A DNA stretch of 64,000 nucleotides, taken from positions 1 to 64,000 of the forward strand of contig CADCBP010000020.1 in the NCBI GenBank assembly GCA_902799705.1. The letters are read 5' to 3'. Source of the DNA: an uncultured Bacteroidales bacterium (lineage in GTDB: Bacteria; Bacteroidota; Bacteroidia; Bacteroidales; Paludibacteraceae). The translations under genes were made by a program, and so were the position numbers. The notes beneath the pieces were generated by a model. That model had not been told where the DNA came from. It saw only the letters and a program-made list of their open reading frames with translations, and searched no databases. How positions within the stretch are numbered: position 1 is the stretch's first letter; the number at the start of each line of letters is the position of its first letter. Of the stretch, positions 33,416 to 40,432 are shown piece by piece.

Positions 33416-34093
33416 TCAATCCGGCATGAGTTGTCCCGGCGGGCTTTGTTCATTGTGCGGGATGTCATTCCGTGTTTCTTCGGTTTCTCTATATCTTTTG
33501 TACGCCCTCCGTAGCGGACTGGAAAACACCTGCAATCTCGGCCGAAAATCAATCGGTTCGAAGGAGATCTCCTCTATCTCGACCGTCTCTTCCTTCTTCG
33601 CTTTCTGTGCCGCGGCCTTCAACTGCCGGTAAATAGCCACGTAGGTATATTGATAGAAACGGGAGTACGCCTTAAAACCCTCTTCCGGCTTGCCGCCGCC
33701 CTTGAACACACGGAAATAATGCATCAGGAACCGGATCCGCCATTCCAAACCTTCCGCCGTGCAGTCTTTCTCTAACGCATGTGCACGACGCTGGGCTTCT
33801 TTGATGATCTCCCTGTTTTCCACGCACGCCGCCGACCAGTGTTTCGGGAAATGGTAGGTATAGAGTTCGAAGAGTCCGGAGCGGAAACGCGAGGGTCGTA
33901 CGATGATGCGTTTTTTGCGGGCTTGGCCTTCTTTGACCATATCCATGGCACCCCAGAACATGTCAATGCCCGTGTTGGCACGGAAATAGCGCACGCCTTT
34001 GGAATGAGGAGTGGATCCCGCAGGTAATTGCTCAAAAGTGGCAATAGTGGATTTTAAACGGTCAATAACGATATTTTTCAGGTGTCGCGACAT
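33416..34093 (-). CDS. Uncharacterised basic protein (225 aa) with repeat-rich leader
   Basis: I do not recognise this protein. It is basic, mostly helical, with GVRYFRANTGIDMFWGAMDM near 33-52, KKRIIVRPSRFRSGLFELYTYHFP near 60, FLMHYFRVFKGGGKPEEGF near 120 and a Glu-rich then Arg-rich C-terminus (RRAYKRYRE). There is no signal peptide or membrane helix. It stands alone between dnaN and a secreted-protein gene. The mRNA leader is about 150 nt and holds GGAGGC/AGAGGC repeats and a CCGGTT/AACCGG stem. It could be a mobile or regulatory gene; no function can be given. Confidence 0.6.
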   Translation of the reverse strand: MSRHLKNIVIDRLKSTIATFEQLPAGSTPHSKGVRYFRANTGIDMFWGAMDMVKEGQARKKRIIVRPSRFRSGLFELYTYHFPKHWSAACVENREIIKEAQRRAHALEKDCTAEGLEWRIRFLMHYFRVFKGGGKPEEGFKAYSRFYQYTYVAIYRQLKAAAQKAKKEETVEIEEISFEPIDFRPRLQVFSSPLRRAYKRYRETEETRNDIPHNEQSPPGQLMPD

Positions 34094-34149
34094 GTTGCGT
34101 AATGCTCTGATAATGTGTAGTTTACATGATTTAAATTTTAATAAAGTCT

Positions 34150-34200
34150 AGGATGCCTCCGAAGCGCCTCCGAAGTTCCCCTGAGATGCCTCTGATTTTG
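34150..34200. repeat. GCCTCCGAAG / GCCTCTGA repeats in the leader of the 34093 gene
   Basis: On the - strand: CAGAGGCATCT, then two CTTCGGAGGC units. Related to 18658-18692. Confidence 0.6.
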
Positions 34201-34248
34201 AGTGCAAACCGGTTTAGAACCGGAGCAAGTTATTCCCTAAAATCGAGT

Positions 34249-34281
34249 GCAAAGGTACAATAAAAAAATGACATTTCCAAA
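34249..34281 (-). promoter_or_regulatory. Promoter of the 33416-34093 gene
   Basis: TACCTTTGC at 34257-34249, TTTGG region at 34281-34278. The upstream box falls inside the terminator hairpin of the preceding gene. Confidence 0.65.
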
Positions 34282-34303
34282 TTTTTGCCTTCGGAAATGT
34301 CAT
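34268..34303 (-). terminator. Terminator of the 34350-34979 gene
   Basis: ATGACATTTCC at 34268-34278 pairs with GGAAATGTCAT at 34293-34303; on the - strand it is followed by a run of T. Confidence 0.8.
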
Positions 34304-34349
34304 TAAAATTAAGTTTTTGGATTATTTAGGTCAATTTGATAGACCGCAC

Positions 34350-34979
34350 TTATTTCACTTCCTGTCCCTGGAGGGTGTAGGTGTTAGTTTCCGTTTCTAC
34401 TAATACTTGCCCTTCACGTGCAACCTTGCGTGCATTCTTTTTCGGAGAAGGATTGCTTATGGCTTGTGCTTCACCGTTTCCAGGAAGGGAATAAATGTAT
34501 GTTTTACCTTTGCTACCATAAGAAGTCCGTGCCACTAATTTGTAGTTCCCATTAAATTTTACCAAATCATAGCGGAGAGAGGACGGATCTAAACCCAAAT
34601 TTAAATCATAGACGACCTCTTTGTCTTCGTTCAAGATTTTGTCATTTGCTATAAAGGCTACCTTGTTATCTGTTGTGAAAATGTTTCTGGTAATATAGTG
34701 AATAAGCGTAAATTTTTCAAAAACAATCTTTTTATATAAGTCTAATGTTTCCGGATCGTATAATTCCAACCAACAACTATATGGCGTTACACCACTTGAT
34801 GTTTCATCCCAAATGTAAAAACAAGGTGCTTGAATTCTATTCGTTTGGTCATCCGAAAGGCTGCCTCCATCAGTATGAGTAAAGAGACTTCCGCCTTCAA
34901 AAGTGTGTTCCAATGTAATTTGCGCATTAGCAAATGTGGCAGCAAAAAGAGCTGCGAGAATAAAGATAGATTTTTTCAT
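34350..34979 (-). CDS. Small secreted protein with short C-terminal tail
   Basis: 209 residues with a Sec signal (1-19, ATFANAQ). The mature part looks like a small beta-rich domain with repeated short strands (YFWIDETSS-type, VFEKFTLIHYITRN, VAFIANDKIL, YKLVARTSYGSKGKTYIYSLPG). The end (EGQVLVETETNTYTLQGQEVK) is the tail seen in three larger secreted proteins of this window. No catalytic motif is seen. Its promoter region carries a 113-bp palindrome (35029-35141), and a strong terminator follows the gene. Confidence 0.7.
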   Translation of the reverse strand: MKKSIFILAALFAATFANAQITLEHTFEGGSLFTHTDGGSLSDDQTNRIQAPCFYIWDETSSGVTPYSCWLELYDPETLDLYKKIVFEKFTLIHYITRNIFTTDNKVAFIANDKILNEDKEVVYDLNLGLDPSSLRYDLVKFNGNYKLVARTSYGSKGKTYIYSLPGNGEAQAISNPSPKKNARKVAREGQVLVETETNTYTLQGQEVK

Positions 34980-35028
34980 AATGATTAATTATTTAATGGT
35001 TATACAAAAAAAATGGACGTTCCTTATC

Positions 35029-35141
35029 ATCCTTAAGGCTGTGAGAAATGCCCATTCACCGATAAGTCACGCCCATATATACTATGGACGCTTGCTGACT
35101 TATTATTGGTGAATCTTCAAAACTTCTCACATTCTAAGGAT
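35029..35141. repeat. 113-bp imperfect palindrome (MITE-like)
   Basis: Arms pair in order: ATCCTTA 35029-35035 with TAAGGAT 35135-35141; GTGAGAA 35041-35047 with TTCTCAC 35124-35130; ATTCACC 35054-35060 with GGTGAAT 35108-35114; ATAAGTCA 35062-35069 with TGACTTAT 35096-35103; CCATA 35073-35077 with TATGG 35083-35087. It fills most of the gap between DUF2442 and the secreted-protein gene. Confidence 0.8.
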
Positions 35142-35208
35142 CCCAATAAATCGCAAACGCGAATATTCAATATGTCCTTGCTGTTTACGTCGGCAAGCGA
35201 CGGAGATT

Positions 35209-35451
35209 TTACACAGCAGTACCTATCTCATAAAGATACTCTGGAGCAAAGCCGATTTCATTAGACCAGTCTACTGTAAAAGGATCAAGTTTAAACTGGC
35301 GAAAATAATCCAGATTTTGCAACTTGGTACATATACCCTTTTGAGCCAACGGCAAAAAATCCACAAACTTAACTGCTCCATCGTTAAAAGATAGACGCAA
35401 TATATAATCGCGGACGTAATCAGCACTTGTTACTTTTAAAATAGGATTCAT
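35209..35451 (-). CDS. DUF2442 protein
   Basis: 80 residues. The pattern ILKVTSADYVRDYILRLSFNDG ... VDFLPL ... FRQFKLDPFTVDWSNEIGFAPEYLYE is diagnostic of DUF2442. It usually pairs with DUF4160, as here (17 nt apart), in small two-gene units that are often described as toxin-antitoxin-like. Direct evidence of toxicity is lacking. In this pair DUF2442 is the second gene. Confidence 0.9.
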   Translation of the reverse strand: MNPILKVTSADYVRDYILRLSFNDGAVKFVDFLPLAQKGICTKLQNLDYFRQFKLDPFTVDWSNEIGFAPEYLYEIGTAV

Positions 35452-35468
35452 AATCGCCTCCTTTCTTG

Positions 35469-35726
35469 TTATTGTAGCGGCTTAATTTTAATAGGACTTT
35501 CGGATCTACCCAAACGTTCCCAGTTAGCCATTAGTTCATCTTGGTGTTGGTCAAGCCATTCATATACTAAACGCAATGCGCGACGAGGTAAAGAGCCCGT
35601 AACCACACCATCCTTGATAGTAATGATGGCTTCGTAATCTTGATATTTCACATGAAAATGAGGAGGGTTATGCTCACTCATATACATGTAAATTACTATT
35701 CCATAAAATGAACTAATTTCCGGCAT
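35469..35726 (-). CDS. DUF4160 protein
   Basis: 85 residues. The MPEISSFYGIVIYMYMSEHNPPHFHVKY stretch with an HxPPHFH-like motif is diagnostic of DUF4160. It is the first gene of the DUF4160-DUF2442 unit and has its own promoter (35756-35787). Two palindromic operator-like sites lie 100-185 bp upstream of the start, a setting that suits autoregulation. The mobile nature of such pairs fits the accessory region around it. Confidence 0.9.
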   Translation of the reverse strand: MPEISSFYGIVIYMYMSEHNPPHFHVKYQDYEAIITIKDGVVTGSLPRRALRLVYEWLDQHQDELMANWERLGRSESPIKIKPLQ

Positions 35727-35755
35727 GTTATTTTGTCTTTAATGATTTTGCACTC

Positions 35756-35787
35756 GCAAAATTACAACTTTTTTTGATATAGGCAAA
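35756..35787 (-). promoter_or_regulatory. Promoter of the DUF4160-DUF2442 pair
   Basis: TTTG at 35787-35784 and TAATTTTGC at 35764-35756. Confidence 0.65.
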
Positions 35788-35825
35788 TTTGTATGCCACT
35801 TTTTCCTATTTTGTCCATTCCGCCC

Positions 35826-35911
35826 GATGCCAAATTGGCATATCAAACTTATAACTTGTTATTTATCAGCCTCTTAGGTGTTGCTTTGTGATGCCAATTT
35901 GGTATGTCAAA
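35826..35911. promoter_or_regulatory. Two operator-like palindromes
   Basis: GATGCCAAATTGGCATATC at 35826 and GATGCCAATTTGGTATGTC at 35890 are near-identical 22-bp direct repeats, each centred on a TGCCAAATTGGCA-type palindrome. They lie between the DUF4160 promoter and the next gene's 3' end. Confidence 0.5.
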
Positions 35912-35965
35912 TCTATTATCCCCTTGCCCGCTTTGCTTTTTTACGCTATCAAGCCCAGCGGTAGG

Positions 35966-36427
35966 TTACAAATCACCTGACCAACCGTGACCGAGGTCCC
36001 AATGCTCATCGTACCGGAACTCGAAATACGGCAGGGCGAAATATTTTTCCAACAGAGCCGTTAATTCTTCCTCGATATCCTTTGCCCATTGGCCTACAAA
36101 GACTACAAAATGATCCACCGCCCAGGAGACGCGACCACGCGGCACTTGCGTATAATCGCCGCTAAACTTAGTAGGCTCGTGCTTGGCCAGCGCGCGGAAA
36201 TACTGTTTCTGCCAAATAGAGCGATGCAGCGTCTGGTAGTTGATGTATGGCAGACCTTTCTCGGCCGCCTCTTCTACCATCTTGGGCGTCAGCTCTTTCT
36301 TATACACACCAAAGAAGTCATGCTCCTCCGGATCATACCAGAAGATACCGACTGCCGGCATGGGTTCATCGAAGGACTTCATGTCCTTCATGATCGCCTC
36401 TTTTTCACTATTAGACAGGGTGGTCAT
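35966..36427 (-). CDS. Conserved Bacteroidales hypothetical protein (153 aa)
   Basis: It shows the pattern PAVGIFWYDPEEHDFFGVYKKE ... RSIWQKQYFRALAK ... FSGDYTQVPRGRVSW ... FVVFVGQW ... YDEHWDLGHGWS. I recall similar proteins of unknown function in many Bacteroidales, sometimes in accessory gene clusters. There is no signal peptide and no known catalytic motif. It has its own promoter, back-to-back with that of murI. Confidence 0.7.
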   Translation of the reverse strand: MTTLSNSEKEAIMKDMKSFDEPMPAVGIFWYDPEEHDFFGVYKKELTPKMVEEAAEKGLPYINYQTLHRSIWQKQYFRALAKHEPTKFSGDYTQVPRGRVSWAVDHFVVFVGQWAKDIEEELTALLEKYFALPYFEFRYDEHWDLGHGWSGDL

Positions 36428-36452
36428 TATTGTTCAAATCGATTTTGCGCTC

Positions 36453-36485
36453 GCAAAATTACAACATTTTTTTGAAATATGCAAA
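36453..36485 (-). promoter_or_regulatory. Promoter of the 35966-36427 gene
   Basis: TTTG at 36485-36482 and TAATTTTGC at 36461-36453. Confidence 0.65.
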
Positions 36486-36510
36486 TATAGGAGCGAAAAA
36501 AGCAAATAAA

Positions 36511-36542
36511 TTTGCACAATTGAAGAAAAAGCAGTACTTTTG
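36511..36542 (+). promoter_or_regulatory. murI promoter
   Basis: TTTG at 36511-36514 and TACTTTTG at 36535-36542. The predicted transcription start is only 1-5 nt before the ATG at 36551. Confidence 0.7.
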
Positions 36543-36550
36543 CAGACGGA

Positions 36551-37474
36551 ATGGCTAAAATTGGTGTTTTTGACAGCGGTTATGGCGGATTGACCATCCT
36601 CGATGCAATCCGCAAAGAGTTGCCCCGGTACGATTACTTGTACTTGGGCGACAACGCACGTGCGCCTTACGGCACGCACTCTTTTGACGTCATCTACCGC
36701 TATACGCTCCAGGCGGTCAAGTACCTTTTTGAGCACGACTGCACGTTGGTCATTCTGGCCTGCAACACCGCGAGTGCGAAAGCGCTGAGAACCATTCAGC
36801 AAAATGACCTGCCGGTTATTAACGCTGAAAGAATGAAAGAGTTAAAGCATGAAAGAGTGAACGTGCTGGGAGTCATCCGCCCGACGGTAGAAGCCGTGCC
36901 GGCTATCACCAAAACCGGACATGTCGGCATTCTTGCTACACCCGCCACGGTCAGTTCCGAGAGTTATGTATTAGAGCTGGAGAAATTGGCGGGATACCGG
37001 GATACCGAGATACCGGAATGCCGAAAATTAGTCATTACTCAGCAGGCCTGCCCGCTCTGGGTGCCGCTTATCGAGGCCGGCGAACACAACGGACCCGGCG
37101 CCAAGTACTTCATCGGCAAGTACCTGCGTGAGATACTCGCCAAAGATCCTCAGATTGACACCCTCGTGCTCGGTTGTACCCACTATCCGCTCATGAAAGA
37201 GCGAATCGACAACTGGCTCGAATTTCGTCATGAGTTGGACGAGTCGGAATTCCCGCTTCCGGTGGATTCACCCAAGGTGACAACTATCGCACAAGGCGAA
37301 CTCGAAGCCAAATCGCTTGCGGATTATCTGCGTCGTCACTCCGAGTACCGCGACCAACTCTCCACCAACGGAACATGCTCCTATCTGACTACAGAAAATG
37401 CGGACCGCTTCTCGCAATCCGCATCTAATTTCCTCGCTTCGCCTGTTCAGGCGGAGCACATTGATCTGGAGTAA
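36551..37474 (+). CDS. murI: Glutamate racemase
   Basis: 307 residues. FDSGYGGLTI near 7 and ACNTASAKA near 74 carry the first catalytic Cys; VLGCTHYPLM near 207 carries the second. It makes D-glutamate for peptidoglycan. Two segments look like in-frame insertions of short repeats: ERMKELKHERV (36826-36862, GAAAGA octamers) and GYRDTEIPECR (36990-37020, GATACCGG octamers). The mRNA should be leaderless or almost so. Confidence 0.95.
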   Translation: MAKIGVFDSGYGGLTILDAIRKELPRYDYLYLGDNARAPYGTHSFDVIYRYTLQAVKYLFEHDCTLVILACNTASAKALRTIQQNDLPVINAERMKELKHERVNVLGVIRPTVEAVPAITKTGHVGILATPATVSSESYVLELEKLAGYRDTEIPECRKLVITQQACPLWVPLIEAGEHNGPGAKYFIGKYLREILAKDPQIDTLVLGCTHYPLMKERIDNWLEFRHELDESEFPLPVDSPKVTTIAQGELEAKSLADYLRRHSEYRDQLSTNGTCSYLTTENADRFSQSASNFLASPVQAEHIDLE

Positions 37475-37486
37475 TTTACCTTTCAA

Positions 37487-38152
37487 TCACTTTTTGCAGT
37501 TTCCTTCGCAGGTAATGCACTTGTAGCAAAGACCGGCGAGCGCTGCGCCTACGAGCGGAGCAACGATGAAGAGCCAGAGTTGCGGGAGAGCGAGTGCGTT
37601 CTCGGAGAAGATAGCCTGCGAGATCGAACGTGCAGGGTTCACCGAAGTGTTGGTCAAAGGAATAGAGATCAAGTGAATCAGAGTCAGCGTCAGACCGATC
37701 GCCAGGCCGCCGAAAGCACCATTAGCGTGCTTGTTGTCCGTCACGCCGAGGATAACCATCAGGAAAACGAAAGTCAGTACACACTCGGTAGCGAACGCAC
37801 CCCAGACATTCGTACGAAGATAACCGCCGGCTACATCTGCGTCGCTGAAGAAATCGCCATAGCCGTTCGCTGCGAACGTGCCGATTTCCATACCTGCGGA
37901 TTTAGCGATACCGAAGAGGATAGCGGCAGCTGCGATAGCGCCGAGAATCTGTGCACACCAGTAGCAGAGCATCTCTTTAGCGCTCATGCGACCGTTCACA
38001 AACACGCCAAGACTGACAGCCGGATTGAGGTGTGCGCCGCTGATATGGCCGATACCATACGCCGCAGCAACAATCGTCAAACCGAACGCAAGAGCTACGC
38101 CCAGAAAACCAACATGTCCAAACAGGGCCGTTCCACAACCGCCCAAAACCAA
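37487..38152 (-). CDS. aqpZ: Aquaporin Z / MIP channel, start codon unclear
   Basis: Six-helix MIP channel with both NPA boxes (SGAHLNPAVSLGV and TNTSVNPARSIS), 221 residues if started at TTG 38152. Family similarity continues further upstream in the same frame (NKFAAEFFGTAVLVLGG, to 38188), so the real N-terminus is longer. But no ATG, GTG or TTG is in frame there: the only nearby ATG (38192-38190) is followed at once by TAA. One extra T after that ATG would explain it. It follows sufB by 17 nt counting from 38188. Either the gene has a 1-nt lesion, or it starts at a rare codon by coupling with sufB. It transports water and perhaps small solutes across the inner membrane. Confidence 0.85.
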   Translation of the reverse strand: MVLGGCGTALFGHVGFLGVALAFGLTIVAAAYGIGHISGAHLNPAVSLGVFVNGRMSAKEMLCYWCAQILGAIAAAAILFGIAKSAGMEIGTFAANGYGDFFSDADVAGGYLRTNVWGAFATECVLTFVFLMVILGVTDNKHANGAFGGLAIGLTLTLIHLISIPLTNTSVNPARSISQAIFSENALALPQLWLFIVAPLVGAALAGLCYKCITCEGNCKK

Positions 38153-38204
38153 TACTGCCGTTCCGAAGAACTCTGCAGCAAACTTGTTACATAAATTGCT
38201 GTCT

Positions 38205-39641
38205 TTAGCCGACGCTCCCCTCTAAACTAACTTGCAGCAACTTCTGCGCCTCCACGGCAAACTCCATCGGCAGTTTTTCCATCACTTCCTTGGCGTAACC
38301 GTTCACAATCAATCCCACCGCGTCCTCTACGCCGATGCCTCGTTGACGGCAATAGAACAGCTGGTCCTCGTTGATCTTGCTCGTCGTTGCTTCGTGCTCT
38401 ACGGTCGCCGTAGGGTTGCTGATAATCATGTCAGGGAAGGTGTGTGCGCCGCACTTGTCGCCCAGCAACAGACTGTCGCACTGGCTGTAGTTGCGTGCAT
38501 TCTCCGCATGTACACCCATCTTCACCAATCCTCTGTACGCATTCTGGCTGTGACCTGCAGAGATACCTTTGGATATAATACGCGAGCGCGTGTTCTTGCC
38601 GATATGTATCATCTTTGTGCCCGTGTCCGCCTGCTGGTAGTTATTGGTCACCGCTACCGAATAGAACTCCGCCGTCGAGTTGTCGCCTTTCAAAATACAA
38701 CTCGGGTACTTCCATGTGATCGCACTTCCCGTTTCCACTTGTGTCCAGCTCAGACGCGCGTTCTCATGCGTGATCCCTCGCTTCGTCACAAAGTTATAAA
38801 TACCGCCCTTGCCGTTCTTGTCACCCGGATACCAGTTCTGCACGGTCGAATACTTCACTTCCGCATCCTTGTGCACCACTATCTCCACAATCGCCGCGTG
38901 CAACTGGTTCTCGTCGCGCATCGGCGCCGTGCATCCTTCCAGATAACTGAGGTATGCCCCTTCGTCAGCTATTAGCAGCGTGCGCTCGAACTGACCCGTC
39001 TTGCCCGCATTGATGCGGAAATACGTACTCAACTCCATCGGACAACGGACACCTTTCGGTACATACACAAAACTTCCGTCGCTAAACACCGCCGAGTTGA
39101 GTGCTGCATAGAAATTATCCGTCGGAGGAACGACACTTCCCAAATACTTCTTCACCAAATCCGGATATTCTTTCACCGCCTCGCTGATGGAACAGAAGAT
39201 GATTCCCTTCTCGGCTAATGTCTCGCGGAAAGTGGTCTTCACACTCACGCTGTCCATGACGGCGTCAACCGCCATGTTTCCTGCCAACGCCGCCCGCTCT
39301 TCCAGCGGAATGCCGAGCTTGTCGAAGGTCTTCATGATCTGTTCGTCTATCTCATCCTTTTGCCCCTGCTCCTTCTTTGCCTTCGGCGCCGCAAAATAAG
39401 AGATGGCTTGAAAATCAATCTCGGGAATATCAAGGTGCGCCCATGTCGGTACAGGCATCGTCTGCCATTTGCGGAAAGCTTTCAGACGAAACTCCAGCAG
39501 CCATTCCGGCTCACCTTTCTTCGCCGAAATCAACCGGACGATGTCTTCGTTCAGTCCCGCCGGCACAATATCGGTCTCCACGTCTGTCGTGAAGCCGTAC
39601 TTGTACTCCTGCGAAGTGATATCTTGAATAAGGGAATCCAA
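38205..39641 (-). CDS. sufB: Fe-S cluster assembly protein SufB
   Basis: 478 residues, full length for SufB ([18 protein letters not shown] near 214, [22 protein letters not shown] near 245, the beta-helix core, and the [21 protein letters not shown] end). SufB is the scaffold of the SufBCD complex that builds iron-sulfur clusters. In this window it is followed by an aquaporin gene instead of sufC and sufD, so it is separated from its partners. tRNA-Cys and its terminator lie 62 nt upstream; I see no clear promoter between them, only AT-rich TTAAGAATT repeats. Confidence 0.95.
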   Translation of the reverse strand: MDSLIQDITSQEYKYGFTTDVETDIVPAGLNEDIVRLISAKKGEPEWLLEFRLKAFRKWQTMPVPTWAHLDIPEIDFQAISYFAAPKAKKEQGQKDEIDEQIMKTFDKLGIPLEERAALAGNMAVDAVMDSVSVKTTFRETLAEKGIIFCSISEAVKEYPDLVKKYLGSVVPPTDNFYAALNSAVFSDGSFVYVPKGVRCPMELSTYFRINAGKTGQFERTLLIADEGAYLSYLEGCTAPMRDENQLHAAIVEIVVHKDAEVKYSTVQNWYPGDKNGKGGIYNFVTKRGITHENARLSWTQVETGSAITWKYPSCILKGDNSTAEFYSVAVTNNYQQADTGTKMIHIGKNTRSRIISKGISAGHSQNAYRGLVKMGVHAENARNYSQCDSLLLGDKCGAHTFPDMIISNPTATVEHEATTSKINEDQLFYCRQRGIGVEDAVGLIVNGYAKEVMEKLPMEFAVEAQKLLQVSLEGSVG

Positions 39642-39673
39642 TTCTTAATTTTAATTCTTAATTTTTAATTCAA

Positions 39674-39701
39674 AAGAGCCACCCTTGGTCGGGCGGCTCT
39701 T
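39674..39701 (-). terminator. Terminator after tRNA-Cys
   Basis: AAGAGCC at 39674-39680 and GGCTCTT at 39695-39701 form a GC-rich stem with an inner CCC/GGG; TTTT follows on the - strand. Confidence 0.75.
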
Positions 39702-39703
39702 AG

Positions 39704-39775
39704 AGGCCGGTAGCGGAGTCAAACCGCTCTATACGGTTTTGCAGACCGCTGACTAAGTCGCTCATCCAACCGGCC
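39704..39775 (-). tRNA. tRNA-Cys (anticodon GCA)
   Basis: The acceptor GGCCGGT pairs with ACCGGCC, and the anticodon loop CTGCAAA sits on a GCGGT/ACCGT stem. CCA is not encoded. It has its own promoter and terminator. Confidence 0.93.
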
Positions 39776-39793
39776 AGTTTTACAAAAGCGGGT

Positions 39794-39826
39794 GCAAAAG
39801 TACTGCTTTTTTTTTAATTACGCAAA
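39794..39826 (-). promoter_or_regulatory. tRNA-Cys promoter
   Basis: TTTG at 39826-39823 and TACTTTTGC at 39802-39794; start-site region GCACCCGC as at 6197. Confidence 0.75.
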
Positions 39827-39861
39827 TTTTTAGGCAATAATTTTCATTTTAAGGTTAATTT

Positions 39862-39893
39862 TTTGCATATGTCAGAAAAAAAGCGTAACTTTG
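39862..39893 (+). promoter_or_regulatory. Promoter of the MTAN-like gene
   Basis: TTTG at 39862-39865 and TAACTTTG at 39886-39893, start-site region CACCC. Back-to-back with the tRNA-Cys promoter. Confidence 0.7.
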
Positions 39894-39913
39894 CACCCAT
39901 AAAGTTTGTAAAT

Positions 39914-40420
39914 ATGGCAAAATACATCATCATGGCCGAAGAGGGCGAGCGGTCACTGTTAGACAAAGCCCGTGAAGAACTGGGCCTGGATCTTCATGAC
40001 GCCACGCTTGTCTTTACCGGAGTCGGGGCAATCAACGTGCTTCGGAGTCTGAAGAACCTGGACCCTGAGGCGGAATTATATAATATCGGCTATGTCGGCA
40101 GCGCTAATTTTGAGCTCGGCACGTGGGTGCAAGTGTCAGAAGTGCGTTTGAATCACCCGAATGTAAAGTATGAAGAGCCGCGTCTGGAATTGAGCGCTCT
40201 TCCTGATTCCGAGATACCGGGATTCCGGAACACCGGCAAAAGAGCCGTTTGTTATTCGAATTGCGATTTTGTGTTGGCGTCCGATTATAAGGACTGCGTT
40301 TTCGATATGGAGTTGGCATTTATCGCCGCTCTCGGATTCAAAAAACTGCACAGCCTCAAGTACGTGAGCGATAACCTCAGTCTGCACGCGTACCACGAAC
40401 ATACGAGAGGAGTTGAATAA
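39914..40420 (+). CDS. Nucleoside phosphorylase-like protein (MTAN-type)
   Basis: 168 residues from ATG 39914 (the longer frame from 39863 overlaps the promoter). LVFTGVGAINVLRSL near 35, the NIGYVGSAN segment near 58 and FDMELAFIAALGF ... LKYVSDNLS near 135-155 follow the nucleoside phosphorylase / methylthioadenosine nucleosidase pattern with the MEL catalytic Glu region. It is shorter than MTAN (about 230), so part of the fold is reduced. A stretch DSEIPGFRNTG is encoded by CCGGGATT-like repeats (40206-40232). It is followed 12 nt later by the methyltransferase gene. The exact substrate is unknown. Confidence 0.75.
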   Translation: MAKYIIMAEEGERSLLDKAREELGLDLHDATLVFTGVGAINVLRSLKNLDPEAELYNIGYVGSANFELGTWVQVSEVRLNHPNVKYEEPRLELSALPDSEIPGFRNTGKRAVCYSNCDFVLASDYKDCVFDMELAFIAALGFKKLHSLKYVSDNLSLHAYHEHTRGVE

Positions 40421-40432
40421 AAAACGCGTACT

